Assembly: GCA_013368315.1 (NCBI GenBank)
Contig: JAACJM010000014.1
Location: 310,001-374,000 of the forward strand
Origin: Tetrapyrgos nigripes
Taxonomy: Eukaryota; Basidiomycota; Agaricomycetes; Agaricales; Campanellaceae
Length of the DNA stretch: 64,000 nucleotides
Direction: 5' to 3'
The notes under the pieces are model-generated. The model did no database searches and was not told where the DNA came from. It saw only the letters and a list, made by a program, of their open reading frames with translations. How positions within the stretch are numbered: the stretch's first letter is position 1; each line of letters starts with the position of its first letter. Of this stretch, positions 23,885 through 36,334 are shown piece by piece. Both the position numbers and the translations under genes were made by a program.

Positions 23885-26192
23885 ATGGTTCTCTCCTCAC
23901 CACGACGGATTCAAACTCGGAATCTCACCTTGCTTCCAGCTGTCCAGCCCAGTCATCGAGTCAAAACTTATGGTCTGTTTAGATGGACCTTTGGTCGTGG
24001 TTCAGTGGTGTGTAAACAAGTTGTTTTTAGATTCCTTGGAATTAACCCCTTGCAAAGGTTAGACAAGTATGGCCGTCTGTGCTGATGCACACGCTCTTGG
24101 CCGCTAGTGAGTATACTTTCTCTTCCTGAATTCTGAACGCTGATTCAAACGCGCTCAGTCGTCACTGCAGTTACGATGACCACCAGTTTTGAACTTGCTA
24201 TCCCTAACGTCATGATGACCGTACTAGGTGATTGATTGTCAGGGCTTCTTCATATCTCTCATACCAATTTTGACATTTCATGAAGGTGTTGTACTTGGCT
24301 TTGTGATATCCTATCGAGCTGCAAGCGGGTAGGCGCAACTGTGACTCTTATGTGCTCAAGAAAACTAACTTGTCCCTCCTCCAGATATGACCGCTATTTC
24401 ATGGGTCGCACCTCTTGGGGAGATATCATCAAGAATGCGCGGATTTTAGGCACTCTCATCTGGTATCATGTTCCACCGTGTCTTACACCACGCACGGCCG
24501 AAGAACGAACCCTTGGGACATGGAAAAGGCCAAAAGAGGAGCTGAGAAAAGTAATGAGAGAGAAGAAAGTCGCTCTGAAACTCATTGAAGGGTGCGTCTC
24601 GTGAAGTGCATCTCTCAGATGAATTCTTATACATTTGTAGGTTTGCGGTTGCAACTAAGCACCATATTCGGGGGGAACCCGGAATCTACTACGCGGACCT
24701 TTACGACCTCGTCTTGCCGCTCCAACCTGTAGGTGTCGTCTTCTCTCTATTCTGCATCTTTCTCACTATTTTTTTTTTTTCATCTTAAGCAAATCCAAGA
24801 ATCTCAAAACGGTGATACCCCATTCGCGAACATCGGTGACGCCAGCGCATCTACACTTGCTTTTGATCTTGATGATGATTTCACCAACTCTCCAGTTGTT
24901 ACGATTCCCGTCATTCCTTCTGCACCCGTAGTTAACAATCCCGTCACTCCATCCATATCTGAGCATGTAGCCCAAGAGAGGGCTTCCAAGGGCAAATGCA
25001 AATCCAAAGAGCAGAAATCCCGACCACTGCTCAAGGTCACCCCTACAGGTCCCGCAAAGATCATATCTGATTACCGCCTCGATTCTGCTGGTCCTCATCA
25101 GGGGCAGTGGCAAGCCGCTTCAAAGCCTCATCTCTCGACTTCAAAGTACCGTCCCAGAGTCGCATGTGAAGGCTTGAATCTGCCTTTGGAGGTTCTGAGG
25201 TGTCTGAGTGAATGGTTCAGTGTTTTGGAGGATAGAGGAACGGTACCGGGAACCAGCATGGGCTCACTTATGGGATGTATATCTTCTTTTGAGGATAGTT
25301 TGACTAGTGAGGGAACAATCGGCTGTTTGGCGACTCTTTTGTGTCTAACGTCACACCACCTCTAGCCATCGAAAAAATATTGACGGTACCACTTCCATAG
25401 TACGTGTCTCTTCTTCTCTAGTATGAAATACCCATTTTAACGCATCGCGTTGTCTACAGTGCCTATAGCGTTCATATAAAGTACGTTGTGCCTTTTACTT
25501 CGTGAAACATGAGCATTGACTAAATTTGCTGTCTTTCCTTTGTTTTCATAGGCAGTGAGGCCAAGTCACTATATCAATGTCCTTCGAAATGACTAACCGA
25601 TTAACCAAGTACCGTCTGGGTATACCTGTTCTTCTTACCATTTCAGCTCGTCGACATGTTTGGGTGGTACTCCATTATCGGAGTGATGGTCGCCTCGTTC
25701 ATCTATCTGGGCTTTGTTGCAGCAGGCGAGGAGCTTGAGCAGCCGTTTGGTGAGTCGGGATATAGATGACATTCAACTATACTGATACATATTCAACTTG
25801 CCTACAGGATACGACGAAGTAAGTACTGATTGTTATTTCTTCCCCCAGTGCAGCCTGTGAAACAGAAAATCCTCATTTCTTCTTTCTGTCACCAGAATGA
25901 TTTAGATATAGACCTCTTCTGCCGCGAAATAATTCACGCCGACCTTCATCAGCTGCAGAAAATGCCTTGTACGAACGCCTACATGGGTCCACAAAGAAGA
26001 GAGAAGATACGCCATCGTACTAGGACCGTCACAGAGGCTGTTGGGTCTTATGAAAAACACGCTGAAAACTCAGACGATGTTGACAGCAGTAGCAGCGACG
26101 GTAGCAGCAGCGACGACTCCGAAGGCATGCAGGCAGAACGAGAGGTGGTACGTGTCCAGGTAGTTGGGAGCGCAGCCACCTCCAATATGTAG
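23885..26192 (+). CDS. Bestrophin-like (UPF0187/RFP-TM) anion channel
   Basis: Putative chloride or anion channel of the bestrophin family. The start MVLSSPRRIQTRN at 23885 leads to FGRGSV, and a splice in phase gives VRQVWPSVLMHTLLAA. Next come VVLGFVISYRAASGYDRYFM, GRTSWGDIIKNARILGTLIW and FAVATKHHIRGEPGIYYADL. A low-complexity loop follows, then LPLEVLRCLSEWFSVLEDRG, GTVPGTSMGS, VYLFFLPFQLVDMFGWYS and the acidic cluster GYDENDLDIDLFC. The tail is a Ser/Asp-rich run before TAG 26190-26192. One intron (about 25481-25609) is near 130 bp and has several competing acceptors; the acceptor after ACCAAG keeps the frame. The protein is probably in the plasma or vacuolar membrane. Confidence 0.85.
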
Positions 26193-26437
26193 CAAATGCG
26201 TCATTGAGGATATTTTTATAGCCTTAACCTTAACTACTAGTAGCTAACTTAATACACATGCCCATCTACTCGTACTTACATCTTCCAAGTAGTAGTCATC
26301 GAGGAAAGCGCTGTATGATACATATAATAATACATGCAACATTTCTTTTCACGGTAGGATGTAGCTAGTGTCTGACACCTTACATAGTTTCCTTCCTGCA
26401 TAGTACTGAGAATGTCGACAAAGATGTAATGTCGATA

Positions 26438-27933
26438 TCACAGAGGCTGAATGTCCGGGATGGGGCCAACAGGGACAACTCTGGTAGGGTTAATCTGCAA
26501 TTTGCGTCAACGACCGCTGCGCTACAATGGAAAAGATTTACGCACATGAGGATGGGAATAATAGTAATGCGTCTTGATGTGATTAAAGTCGGTCGAAGAC
26601 TTGAATGCGTCGTTTTTCCAATACAACTTTTTGCACCACTCATTAATCGCAGGGTATCCGTTCCTGATATCCCGAATGTTGCATTTGAAGTGTCCGACGT
26701 AGACAGGATCGAAGCGAATCTATGGAAGATTGTCAGTCAGTCAGTCAAGCTGAAGTGGATAAGAAAAAGACAGACAATGGTGACCCAAAGGCGAATGTCA
26801 CACTCGGTCAACTGGTTCCCAACGATGTAATCTTTCCCAGTCAGGAGCTTTTCGACTTTGTCTAAAGAGGTAAACAGTTCTTTGACGGCTGTCTCGTATG
26901 CACCTTGGCTGGTTGCAAAGCCGGAACGATAGACTCCATCTAAAATGAGGGAACATGGTGACCCATCTTGATTCGTTCTGGGTCAAAAGCATCGACAACG
27001 CACTGTTGATGGTTGGATAAATCCATTCATTTAACTCGTCGATTTCCTTCCTGTGAGCTTCGGGATACAGATCAACCGATGCATACTGTGGTTCAACCAA
27101 GTCGTTGAAAGCAGTATTAAAGATGCGAATAATCTCTGAACTCTCGTTGTTCACAATCGTTTCATGTTTTTTATCCCAAAGAACAGGGACGGTAAATCTG
27201 TGAATACTAGTTAGTAGTATGATGTAACCCCTGTCATTGGCACCGACCTTCCGCTGTATTCTGGTTCACAGCGAAGATATAGGTCTCTGACATGTTCAGA
27301 CTTGTACAGCGGGTCTTCGTCTGCCTCAGCGTATGGATCTACGTTGGCGAATGGCCACCCGTTGGGGCCCATACGAGGAGATACGACACTGACCGCTGAT
27401 ATCTCGTCAGATACGCCACGCCCTAGTAAGTTCTGTAGAAGACTTACGAATCAGCTTTTCAAGTCCTTTGAGCTTGCGCACAATAAGAGCCCTGGTAGCC
27501 CATGCTAAAGAGCATCGCTTTAGATTCTGACCGATTCTCACTGGCAGAGAAAGAACGTGTACGTACGGCACGCGTAAGAAACATAGAGATGATATCGGTC
27601 TACGAGCACCATGATTAATGTCCGAATTACTTATAATAATCCAGATCGAATATACGCACCCGTAGCGGGTTCAAACTTTCCCCCTTTTTCAATAGAATTT
27701 CTGAATGACGAAGGTGCCCGATTGAAAGAGCCGTCGGGGTTGGACGTTGTCTTTTTGGAGATGTCGGATTGGTTAGAAACGTCTCTGGCAGACATTGAAG
27801 CAAGTCTTGAAGACAAATGAAAGGAAAAGGAGCTGATGGGTAGTGTACGGACTTGCGCAGGCTTATAAACGCGAAGAGGACTGGGCAAGAAAGGGGATTG
27901 CGTGAAATGACTAGTACACGTGAAGCGTAACAT
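26438..27933 (-). CDS. Xi-class glutathione transferase (S-glutathionyl-hydroquinone reductase)
   Basis: Reduces S-glutathionyl-hydroquinones, a step in quinone and aromatic detoxification. Diagnostic motifs in order: RYHLYVSYACPWATRAL with the catalytic Cys; the conserved run MGPNGWPFA; FTVPVLWDKK; NNESSEIIRIFNTAF; NEWIYPTINNGVYRSGFA; QLTECDIRLWVTIIRFDPVY; THYYYSHPHINPTR; and the terminal GPIPDIQPL before TGA 26438-26440. About seven exons join in phase. Two starts are possible. ATG 27933 adds 46 residues rich in Ser/Arg/Thr with no acidic residue (MLRFTCTSHFTQSPF...), resembling a mitochondrial leader. ATG 27795 (MSARDVSNQSD) gives a cytosolic form. The longer span is reported. Confidence 0.9.
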
Positions 27934-28465
27934 GACGCAGAAAGAAACGACGTCGCTGATAAAGCAGACACTGTAGCGCTAGCCAATTCTGAACTAGCTC
28001 TTAAAAGTTGCAGATTTATGTATCTAGAGACTGATAAGTCGTTTCTCCAAACTGTATGTGCTTGACAGTAAGCTGGTAATTAACCGTTACACCGCGAAGT
28101 TTGGCGCTCAAGCGCTCATAGCTGCCAAATAGCTGCCATTATTATAATCGCAAGTACAAGAACTCCGAATTCCTCAAAAGTACTTCCTGTACTTCTGAAC
28201 CATTCCACAGCTGTCTCAAGTACCTCTTCCTTCCCAGCTTCGCAAAGATATGCATCTCCGTAACTTAATAGCACTTCAGGTCAACTGACTGCAAATTCAC
28301 TTGCTGTTTCTGACAGAGTAGTGTGACAAGAATTACACTAGAACGAGAACGCGATGATGCAGACTGATGTGGAATCCACGAACTACTCACTCCTTACAAA
28401 TCTGCCGTTGTAAAAAAAAAATACACAATTTAGATCTTCTGCAACACAATTCCTGTCACCGTGAC
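27934..28465. other. Intergenic region
   Basis: Lies between the GST start and the dienelactone hydrolase 3' end. A short direct repeat (AGCTGCCA, twice near 28120) and an A-run at 28411-28420 are seen. No gene. Confidence 0.4.
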
Positions 28466-29557
28466 TTAGAGGTGCTTCCTCAGCCATTCTACAGCCGCCT
28501 TGAATGCCCCTTCCTTCCCTGCTTTGACTTTGGGGTCGCTCATATCACCTCTGACAGCAAATCCATGCACACACCCATCAAAATATTCACGTCTGTACCC
28601 AGGAGCGAACTTGCCATCGCCGAAAATCTTGTCCGCGACTTGTTGGGATTCGATAGGGAACTGCTGATCAACGGTGCAGCTGTTAATCAGTAGAGGTGCT
28701 TTGGACGATGCAAAGTATTTCTGCGAAAACGCAATGTAAATACAGTTCCTTTAATAGACGTAGCCGGCATACCTCAAGGTCATCTGGGGTCTTCAGCAAA
28801 GACGGGTGCGATACGATTGTGACTTTGCTGACGTTATCGAATGCGAGATCAAAGCAGTAGCGTCCTTGTACACGAATTCAGAACAGTGAGTCTCCCTTAT
28901 GGACAATCACTCACCTCCAAAACAATACCCAGTCGTCGCAAACTGCGTTACTCCTTCCTCCTTCAGTGCCGCTATGACCTTGTCGATGAGAGGACGAACG
29001 ATTTCCTTGGGGTGTTTGCCAATCCATTCGCCGATATTGAAGGTAGGCTACAGAGACCGCATAAAGTCAATGATATTGACCGCGAATGGTTGGCTAAGAC
29101 TTACGGTAGGAGAGTCAAAGGCAGTTTCGGGGACTGGGTCACCTCTAAAGTAATCTAGCATCACGGTCTGCGATCATAATGTCAATACACCCGGAGTACG
29201 CTGCTAGAGGGCTGGTTCTTCATACCTTGTAGCCATTGTTGGCGAAATCGTCAACGAGAAGCTATGTGGGACAATATGGACTCGGTCAGGGGTCCTCGCC
29301 TAGTTGACGCAGTCTAACACTAACTTTGTTGTTGAGAAACATTCCAAATGCATCGGGCAAGAACAGGAGCACTTTGTCCTTTGCATAGTCTCCTTCCGGT
29401 GTAGCTACATAGCAATCAACACCGTTGATCTTCTTTAGCTCGCCAGAGGGCGTCCCCTCGTGCCTAACACCTGCAGAATGATATCGATAAAAAAGATACG
29501 ATCTGAACATCTATCGTTTGTGGACTCACCTTTGATGCAATCGTCGCAAAGGCTCAT
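28466..29557 (-). CDS. Dienelactone hydrolase family protein
   Basis: Alpha/beta hydrolase of the dienelactone hydrolase family, about 250 residues. The start MSLCDDCIKG is at ATG 29555-29557 and a splice in phase leads to VRHEGTPSGELKKING. The next parts are LLFLPDAFGMFLNNK, TVMLDYFRGDP, TGYCFGG with the nucleophilic Cys, and VHGFAVRGD with the catalytic His. The frame ends VEWLRKHL at TAA 28466-28468. The Cys nucleophile (in place of Ser) is normal for this family. Bacterial members open dienelactones in chlorocatechol breakdown; fungal substrates are mostly unknown, so no pathway is assigned. Five or so short introns. Confidence 0.87.
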
Positions 29558-29649
29558 GTTGGAGCACTAGAACAGTATGAGAAGATGTACGTGTGCGAGC
29601 TGAAGAAGGCTCGAGCATCCGGCTCTTCTTATAGCCTTCGTCCATGCAT

Positions 29650-29891
29650 ACATAATCTGATGAAGACTGCCAATAAACATGTACAATATAACATGATACA
29701 GATTTGATCATGATGTATTACTGGACACCGAAAAGTCGAGGACCGTTGGGCTCACATAATCTGATGAAGACCGCCAATAAACAATAAAACAATACAACAT
29801 CAGACGCATTTGGACGCGATATGACGCAGGTTTGACGGATTACACAAAATCCGACTGAGCACCGAAAGGTCGAGGAAGGTGGGACCGTCGG
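29650..29891. repeat. Imperfect tandem duplication in an intergenic region
   Basis: Two diverged units of about 104 and 138 bp. Each opens with ACATAATCTGATGAAGAC followed by GCCAATAAACA (29650 and 29754). Each ends with a CACCGAAA(A/G)GTCGAGGA motif and a GGACCGT(T/C)GG-like box. The middle parts differ by insertions. It sits between the 5' end of the dienelactone hydrolase gene and the 3' end of the ITPase gene. Confidence 0.6.
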
Positions 29892-29954
29892 CCAATGTCA
29901 TACGCAGCATGTCATCGCTCAGATTCGAACCAGACTGGCCGAGAAGACGCGTCG

Positions 29955-30781
29955 TCATTTCTGGGATTGTAAGAATACACGCAATTTTTCAAGTGCTTTG
30001 TAACGATGAGACAACTTGTTTTTCTGTTCAGAAGACATTTCTGCATACCTGTACCACCATCGTCAGACAGGATAATTGTGTAAGAATGCCAAAGAACGCA
30101 CGTTAATCCAGTTCCTTTAGGTTCAAATACAGGGTCCCAACCAAAATCAGGAGGTCCTCGAGCAGGGACAATCGTTCCATCCGTCTGCCCTTCAAATAGC
30201 ATTGGTTCAAAACCTGTTCGATGATCATCAATCACAACCGCAAAATTTCAGCCATTGTAGCGCACCTGGTCCAGACGAATACGCGAACGTACACAAAGCC
30301 CACGCGTCTTTAGTAGGAAAACCAGCCAGCATATTGTTCAGCCCCCCATGTCCAACCTCAGCGAGGAAATATTTGATATAAGGCCCTGGAAGCCCGTTGA
30401 GGGCCTCAAAACACAGCGCGGTGTCTTCAGTTATGCACGGCCCATTGATCTTGACAAGATGAATCAAAAAATGGCCAACGGATCTAGCTGAAAATGATTA
30501 CTGTCTCTGCAGCGCGACGGCATTTTGCTTTGGCAACTTCCTGTGTAGTTCCTTGTATCTCGTCGACTATCCAAGTTGTTCAGGGAAGGCGTGAAGGCTG
30601 GGAAATGTAGTCTTACATACTGTCGAGACTTCTAGAGTCAATTTCGATAGGGTGACTGCCTTCGGAAAGGATTGCGCGCACTTCCTTGAGTTTGTTGGCG
30701 TTGCCGGTGACAAAAACTAGGAACTCATATTCAGAAGAAAAAACAGTGGGTTAAACACTCTAACTCACTGATCGGAGCCAT
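29955..30781 (-). CDS. HAM1: Inosine triphosphate pyrophosphatase (ITPA/HAM1 family)
   Basis: Hydrolyses non-canonical purine nucleoside triphosphates (ITP, XTP, dITP) to the monophosphate, keeping them out of DNA and RNA. The start MAPI is at ATG 30779-30781, spliced to [19 protein letters not shown]. Family motifs: [76 protein letters not shown] and [12 protein letters not shown]. The frame ends at TGA 29955-29957. Five or six short introns. Length near 195 residues, as expected for the family. Cytosolic. Confidence 0.92.
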
Positions 30782-31405
30782 TATATGGTGGTTTCGATGT
30801 CGGCGAGAATGAAGAGGAGGGGAAGGGACGCGCGTGAAACTTAGTCAATTTCACAAGTTTTACTTTTTCAGCTTCAGAATTAGACTGTACAGCAAGAGAA
30901 ATACAGCATAATACAGTGAAATAACAGAGATGAAAACAAATTTCAATACATACAATGCGTGCGACCCCTCTGTACCCTTTCTCCGCCTAAGTTCTGTCAG
31001 TGGCGTTTCCGTGCTTGTTTCTGGATACGAACGGCTTAAAAGTCCGAGAACGTCAGGGTTTCGACAGATTCGAATTCAAGGATGGGAAATATGCTCGCCT
31101 GTTTCTCATCCTTCAAGTTCGTCAATCCCATCCAATAAGCCTCAAACCCGGCTTCATCGTGACCTGGGTGCTTTCGTACCCACACGCGGAGTCGTACGAG
31201 TATCTGTCTACTTACCATCACATAAGACTACCTACCGGTGGCTTATCCTTCTAGTACTCTGGGCTATTGCGCCAACCACAAGAAAATGTAGAGAGATCAA
31301 ATTTCTTTCCAAAGTAAATCGACGAGCCAGACATTACTGTACAATACACGCGTAATGACAACATTACACCCCATAAAGAATCATACAACACATAAGATCA
31401 TCCAA
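30782..31405. other. Intergenic region
   Basis: Lies between the ITPase 5' end and the OPT transporter 3' end. An open frame at 30930-31355 has no recognisable motif or coding bias and is not accepted. Confidence 0.4.
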
Positions 31406-34400
31406 TCATCCACAGAACTCTATGCCGGGGCATCCAATAGCAGTTCCATGTTCTAGGGGGGAAGCACAATCAGGTATTGAAATGGTAAACAGATCTGTAA
31501 AAAAAATACTCACTGCCACCATCAACGCCAATGACGGCCAAGAGGGCGTTGAAGACACCACCAAGACCTTCTCCAGCAAGAAGACCGGCAGCAATGGCAA
31601 ACATATACATATCGTATCCTGCCGGGTTGCGTTTCATCCAGAAGTAGTTGAAGGTGGAGCCGACAGCCATGGCAAGAGAGTAGTATACTTGGGGAACGAC
31701 AAAAGCAAGTCCGACAGCGTTCTATTGAAAATCGGGATTTGATGAGCAAGGAGCAGAGACGTATGAAGAGCGGACCTACCCAGTTAGGAATATAACCCCA
31801 GTATTTCTTGGGTATCAAGAAGTGCTTGGCAAAGACAGAGATTACACTGAATATACCGAGAGCAATAGCAGTGTAGCCGGATGAAGGCGGAACAGCTGTG
31901 TTGCAATGGACAGATCAATGATCGGGGCTACTCAGTCACAGGACTAGAGAACACTCACGAAGACGAGGGGAAGACACAGCGACTGCGACAGCTTGCCAGG
32001 CAGCGACTGAAGGGGCTCCATACGTGCAATGTACAATAGTATCGTCGCTGATCAAATCGCCCTGCAGTGAGAACAAGAATCCGTATGGTAAAAACCTTCA
32101 CTTACATGATACAAGGAGAAGCCTTGGTGAAGAGAATGAAAAGACCAGTGGTCAGGAATACAGCAACTACGGAACCACACAGCTGAGCGACGAATTGGTT
32201 TCTCGGCTTAGCTCTGAGGAGGTAACCTGTCATAGTTGTCAGCAATCCATACGGCAGTCAATGCACCAGAAACATACCGGTTTTCAAGTCACCAGTCATA
32301 TCTGAGGATTGGGCAGCAGCTCCGGCAGAAACAACACCAGCAGTAAGGTTGAACATGTAGGCATCGTTGAGTTGCATGTTCGTGCTCTTGCCAATACCAC
32401 CGAAAATCAACTGGGAGGCCTGTACCACGGTTGAGAATTAGAATCTGCGTAGTAAGAGAATACTAAAAGGGGCGCACCTTGGCGACAGTGGATACGGGGT
32501 TGACATCGGTGGCACCAGAAGACTGTACACCAATGAACGAGAAAAGGAAACCAAGGATGAGTGATAAGAGAGCTTCTCCAACGTTCATGTGGAACTGTGT
32601 GGCGAGGATAGCGCAACACATGATAGTCGACAAAAGTAAACCGATAGTCCACCAGGACGTTGGTACTCTGTCCTCAACTGGGGTCTGATCCTCATCGTCT
32701 TCATCGTTTTCCCGTTTGTTGCGGAATATGCCAATAACGTTGGAGGCAAATGAACCGCGCATTTGGGCGAAGATGGGCAACAAACTCAACCCAACATCAG
32801 CGAAAGAGTAGAGCAACATGATGAGGACACCGGGCCAAAGCAGCCAGTAACGAGGCGATGGATGGTTGATCAGTTCCGAAGGATCTTCCTGGAAAGTCAT
32901 TGACTGGTACGAAATGAGAGGGTAGTCGTCCGAGATCGATTTACCAAACGCAAGACCGTTCTTTACGAGGGAAGGAGCAACTGGAAAATAATTAAAACGG
33001 AAACGCCATATTGAATGCTAAAACACTTACTGATACCCCAGGCAAGAATAGATCCACCGACTTCACACCAATGTTCAGCAAGCATTTCGCCATATAATAG
33101 AAAAAATGAGACTTACAGAAACTCCAACTGGCATTCAATCCACTCAGCATTCCAGCACCGTAGAAAGCAGGAGTAACTGAAGAAACAGGTCATCAATGCG
33201 AATACAGACTTCAGCAGAAAGTCTCTTACATTCAATCCACCACCCGTAATTGTCAAGCGAAATGATGCTGGTGAAGCCAAGTCGATACAGTGTCCAACCA
33301 ATGTGCCAGTCGTAAATGACGCCAGGAGCATAACCTGATAGCACCTTAAACACGAAGCAAGCTGCGAATGTGTACAAGAGAGCGAGGGACTTCTTCCTTG
33401 CTGCGATAGCACCCTGCTTGCCGCTGTGTAGTGAGCGAATTGTGTAGGCCTAGATGCAAAGGTCAGTTTCCATCCCAGAATAGTACGATAGCTTTAACGC
33501 ACGGTAGCAGCTGGGGTGGGGAAGGTAAGCTTCTGGTGTACAATATAGTACTTTCGCAAGGGAATGACGAAGAAAATGCCGAAGAAACCAGCACAAACTG
33601 TCATTGCGATGAGCTTGCCGACATCTTTTTGAGGTAGGTCGGAAAGCAAGTGCATTCGATACATCGCAGGAATTGCACTGACGAAAATGATTCCGAGACC
33701 TCCAGCGGCTGTAGCAGCACTAAAGGATTCAGATTAAAATATTAACACTTGAAGCGACAAATTTGACTGATACGCACGTCTGAACAGTACAGTTCTCTTT
33801 GGGACCAAATTCACCACCGAACATTTTGCCGAGCAGACCAGAATCTGGAACTGCTTTCGAGATTGCCTTTAAGATGGCAAATCCGAACAGAGCCTGCGGG
33901 ATTTAGTCAGTTACACAACACCGAGGCTCCGATAACCAATTTGTACTTACTCCGAAAAGCTGGGGCCCAAAGGTGAAACCTAGAAGAGGAAGGTTGGACC
34001 AGATACGGCAGAAAAGCATTCAGTTTACTCACCAGTTTTTAAACCCAAATAGATGTTGGAAGCGCCGACTATTGTACATTGAGTTACTGTTAACCGACCC
34101 CAGATAGTCAACACATACCGATAGCGCCCAATACACACCCCACAAAAACAGCCCTGAATGCTAGATGGTTACCGACTGTTCTACTCCAGAGAAAGAAAAC
34201 GTTCAAATGTACCTGACAGTCAGTTGATGGGTTTCTACTGGGGCAAGTGGGTCAACTGGGAACGGCCTTGTGCTGGAAGGTAAAAAAATTATTATTAGAG
34301 GCAGAAGAGGATTCAGAGCAAAACGTACACATCATGATCATCGTACGTCTCGACAACCAGGTCCTCCTCAGAATGCGGCCTCTTCTCGTCCGGATAGTTG

Positions 34401-34474
34401 CTGGAAGAAACGGTATCACGGTTCACAGTGGGCACGGTGTAAATGTTCTCCGGGTCGGCCTGCAAGGACTGCAT
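31406..34474 (-). CDS. OPT-superfamily oligopeptide/metal-chelate transporter
   Basis: Polytopic transporter of the oligopeptide transporter superfamily, with about fifteen introns. The start MQSLQADPENIYTVP is at ATG 34472-34474, after which an acidic cytosolic N-terminus leads into membrane segments. Recognisable stretches: ALFGFAILKAISKAVPDSGL, FGGEFGPKENCTVQT, PLRKYYIVHQKLTFPTPAAT, AYTIRSLHSGKQGA, WHIGWTLYRLGF, YWLLWPGVLIMLLYSFADV, ATQFHMNVGEALLSLILGF and LLAGEGLGGVFNALLAVIGV. The last exon gives GTAIGCPGIEFCG before TGA 31406-31408. Members move small peptides or metal-nicotianamine-like complexes with protons; the substrate here is unknown. An AT run (34533-34542) lies about 60 nt upstream of the start and may act as a TATA element. 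Confidence 0.88.
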
Positions 34475-36334
34475 AGTGAGGAACACAAGAATCCGAGGGG
34501 GAGAAAGAACATCAAAAGATGGGACAGGCTAGTATATATATGCTAGCCTAGCCTCCTAGAGGCTAGAGCAGTAAATCAATTCAAATTGTGACCATATGCA
34601 CTTCTCCACACTAATCGTCAGGATGGCTCTTGGATGGCTCACATGGGTCACTAAGGGACGTCTGTCACGCCAAGATTCCTCACATGCCAAAAATACTTTC
34701 TTATCCTTTCTTATCTCGGCTATGCTCTTCCGGTCCTTCCCTGCTCCTCGGGGCGGTGAGGTACCAGTAAGAGGTGGGGAAGGAGTCTCAAAACAATTTG
34801 AAAAGACTCCTGCAGTTCCAGAGGTATTTCAAAGCCCCTCGCGACCTCAAACTGCCCTCGGCTTAGCCACTAAAAAGTGGATGTAGATTGAAAGACCACA
34901 TAGTGCTTCTTGTATAAAAACCTGATAATAAGCATCTTGGCAGGGAAGCCATCACACGACCGGATTGATCCGCGAAGATGTGCATGAACCGTCCTTACCC
35001 CTCATGAAGCAAAAAAATGTAGGGATGTAAGAAACCTGTTACACGCTTGCAGTAATAAATTGCTTCCATCTTGGCCTGTGTCCAGGCGTATCCCGACTAC
35101 GTAAGGTTCGCCGCAATATGGTGGATATATACTATAGATTGGTGTAGATAGGAGAAGGCGCGATAGTATGTAGCCTTCGGCGGTTGAATTTTCCGTGAGA
35201 GGACCATTTAGTACCAACCTGTACTAACGGACAGGGCTCATGAACCGGGTGCCTGACGTTGGCACATCCACGGTTACCGTTACTTGATACTTGATGGCTT
35301 AGTTGTTTGATGGCTGGGACTAGTTATGTACTCCTTCTGGCCTGAATGTTTGGAGTTGAGTGCAATAGTGCTTGATTAGTAGCCAGCTCGTCCCACTTCC
35401 TCCACTGTCATCGAAATAATGACACGTTGCTGGGTGGTGCTAAGAGCAATGATGTTATAAGTGATGCACTATTGGTGGTCTGTTTGGGGCTCTGTATGCA
35501 AGTGGGGAAACCACCTGACAACTGCAAAGAAGTAGCGGGATCTTCAATGGCGACTGAATAAACCGATTGCAGAGTTCACGTTTTCACGCCCAAGGAGGTC
35601 CAAGGTCGAATTCTAGCATCAAGTCGTGATGAAGATGCCGCGAGGGGGAATTCAACAGATTTACATCAACACGCGATATGATGTGTTCTGAATCGATAGT
35701 CCATAACCTCGAAAAAACGAATTCGAAGGCTTCTATTGCAATACCAGTTGAGAGCAGTGATTAGTAGCTGACTTTCTGAAGTCGGCCGCAATCCAAACAT
35801 CGGTACGAAGGCTGCAAGATCGGACCAGTACGATTGGCATAAATCGCCACCCCAAGTACCAAGAAGGCATGATACCTAGCGGTAATTCATTGTGGTTAAA
35901 GATAGAGCTGATGAGAGAGTAGAGCACAAATGGAGAAATACCTCCTAGCAGATTAATTTTCCAGCCCGCGCTAGTAGTAGTGGCTGTTATCCAAATGGCA
36001 AATCCGATCATTCCTGGGGCCTGGGGCCTGAGCGCTGAGCGCGGATCTAACTCACTGCAAGATGCTCACGCCCAGAGCAATGTAGAGCAAGCACTAGAGA
36101 AAGCATATACAGCGACGGGATGCACACCAACTCCAAAAACCTCTGTGATATCCGGAGCAATATGCCGGTGTATTTTCCAGAGAGGGCTTCGGTGTTTGTA
36201 ACTGGAAGGCACCGACGTCAGGTTGGGCATTAGGAAGGGATTCAGGTTCTGAGTGTGCTTGAACGATCACGGGAAATACTGCAAAACGAACGACTTTATA
36301 TATATCTATAAAAATACTGCAATAAAAATAATAA
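34475..36334. other. Long intergenic region, no supported gene
   Basis: 1.86 kb. A small hairpin (CTAGCCT...AGGCTAG) lies near 34546-34564, just upstream of the OPT gene. A hydrophobic open frame on the minus strand at 35733-36011 starts with MIGFAIWITATTTSAGW but has no recognisable family and no flanking exons. Otherwise nothing is seen. Confidence 0.4.

Noticed and set aside
30930..31355. 141-residue plus-strand frame between the ITPase and OPT genes
   Set aside because: No motif, no promoter or intron signals, and unremarkable composition.
31422..31510. Possible alternative end of the OPT transporter reading on into SEYFFYRSVYHFNT
   Set aside because: A GTGAGT donor and a CCCCCTAG acceptor splice it to the typical GTAIGCPG...CG terminus.
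34546..34564. Small hairpin CTAGCCT...AGGCTAG upstream of the OPT gene as a terminator or transposon end
   Set aside because: A seven-bp stem with no target duplication and no terminator meaning in eukaryotes; probably chance.
35733..36011. Hydrophobic minus-strand frame starting MIGFAIWITATTTSAGW
   Set aside because: No family resemblance, no flanking exons, and it lies in an intergenic region; chance hydrophobic frames are common.
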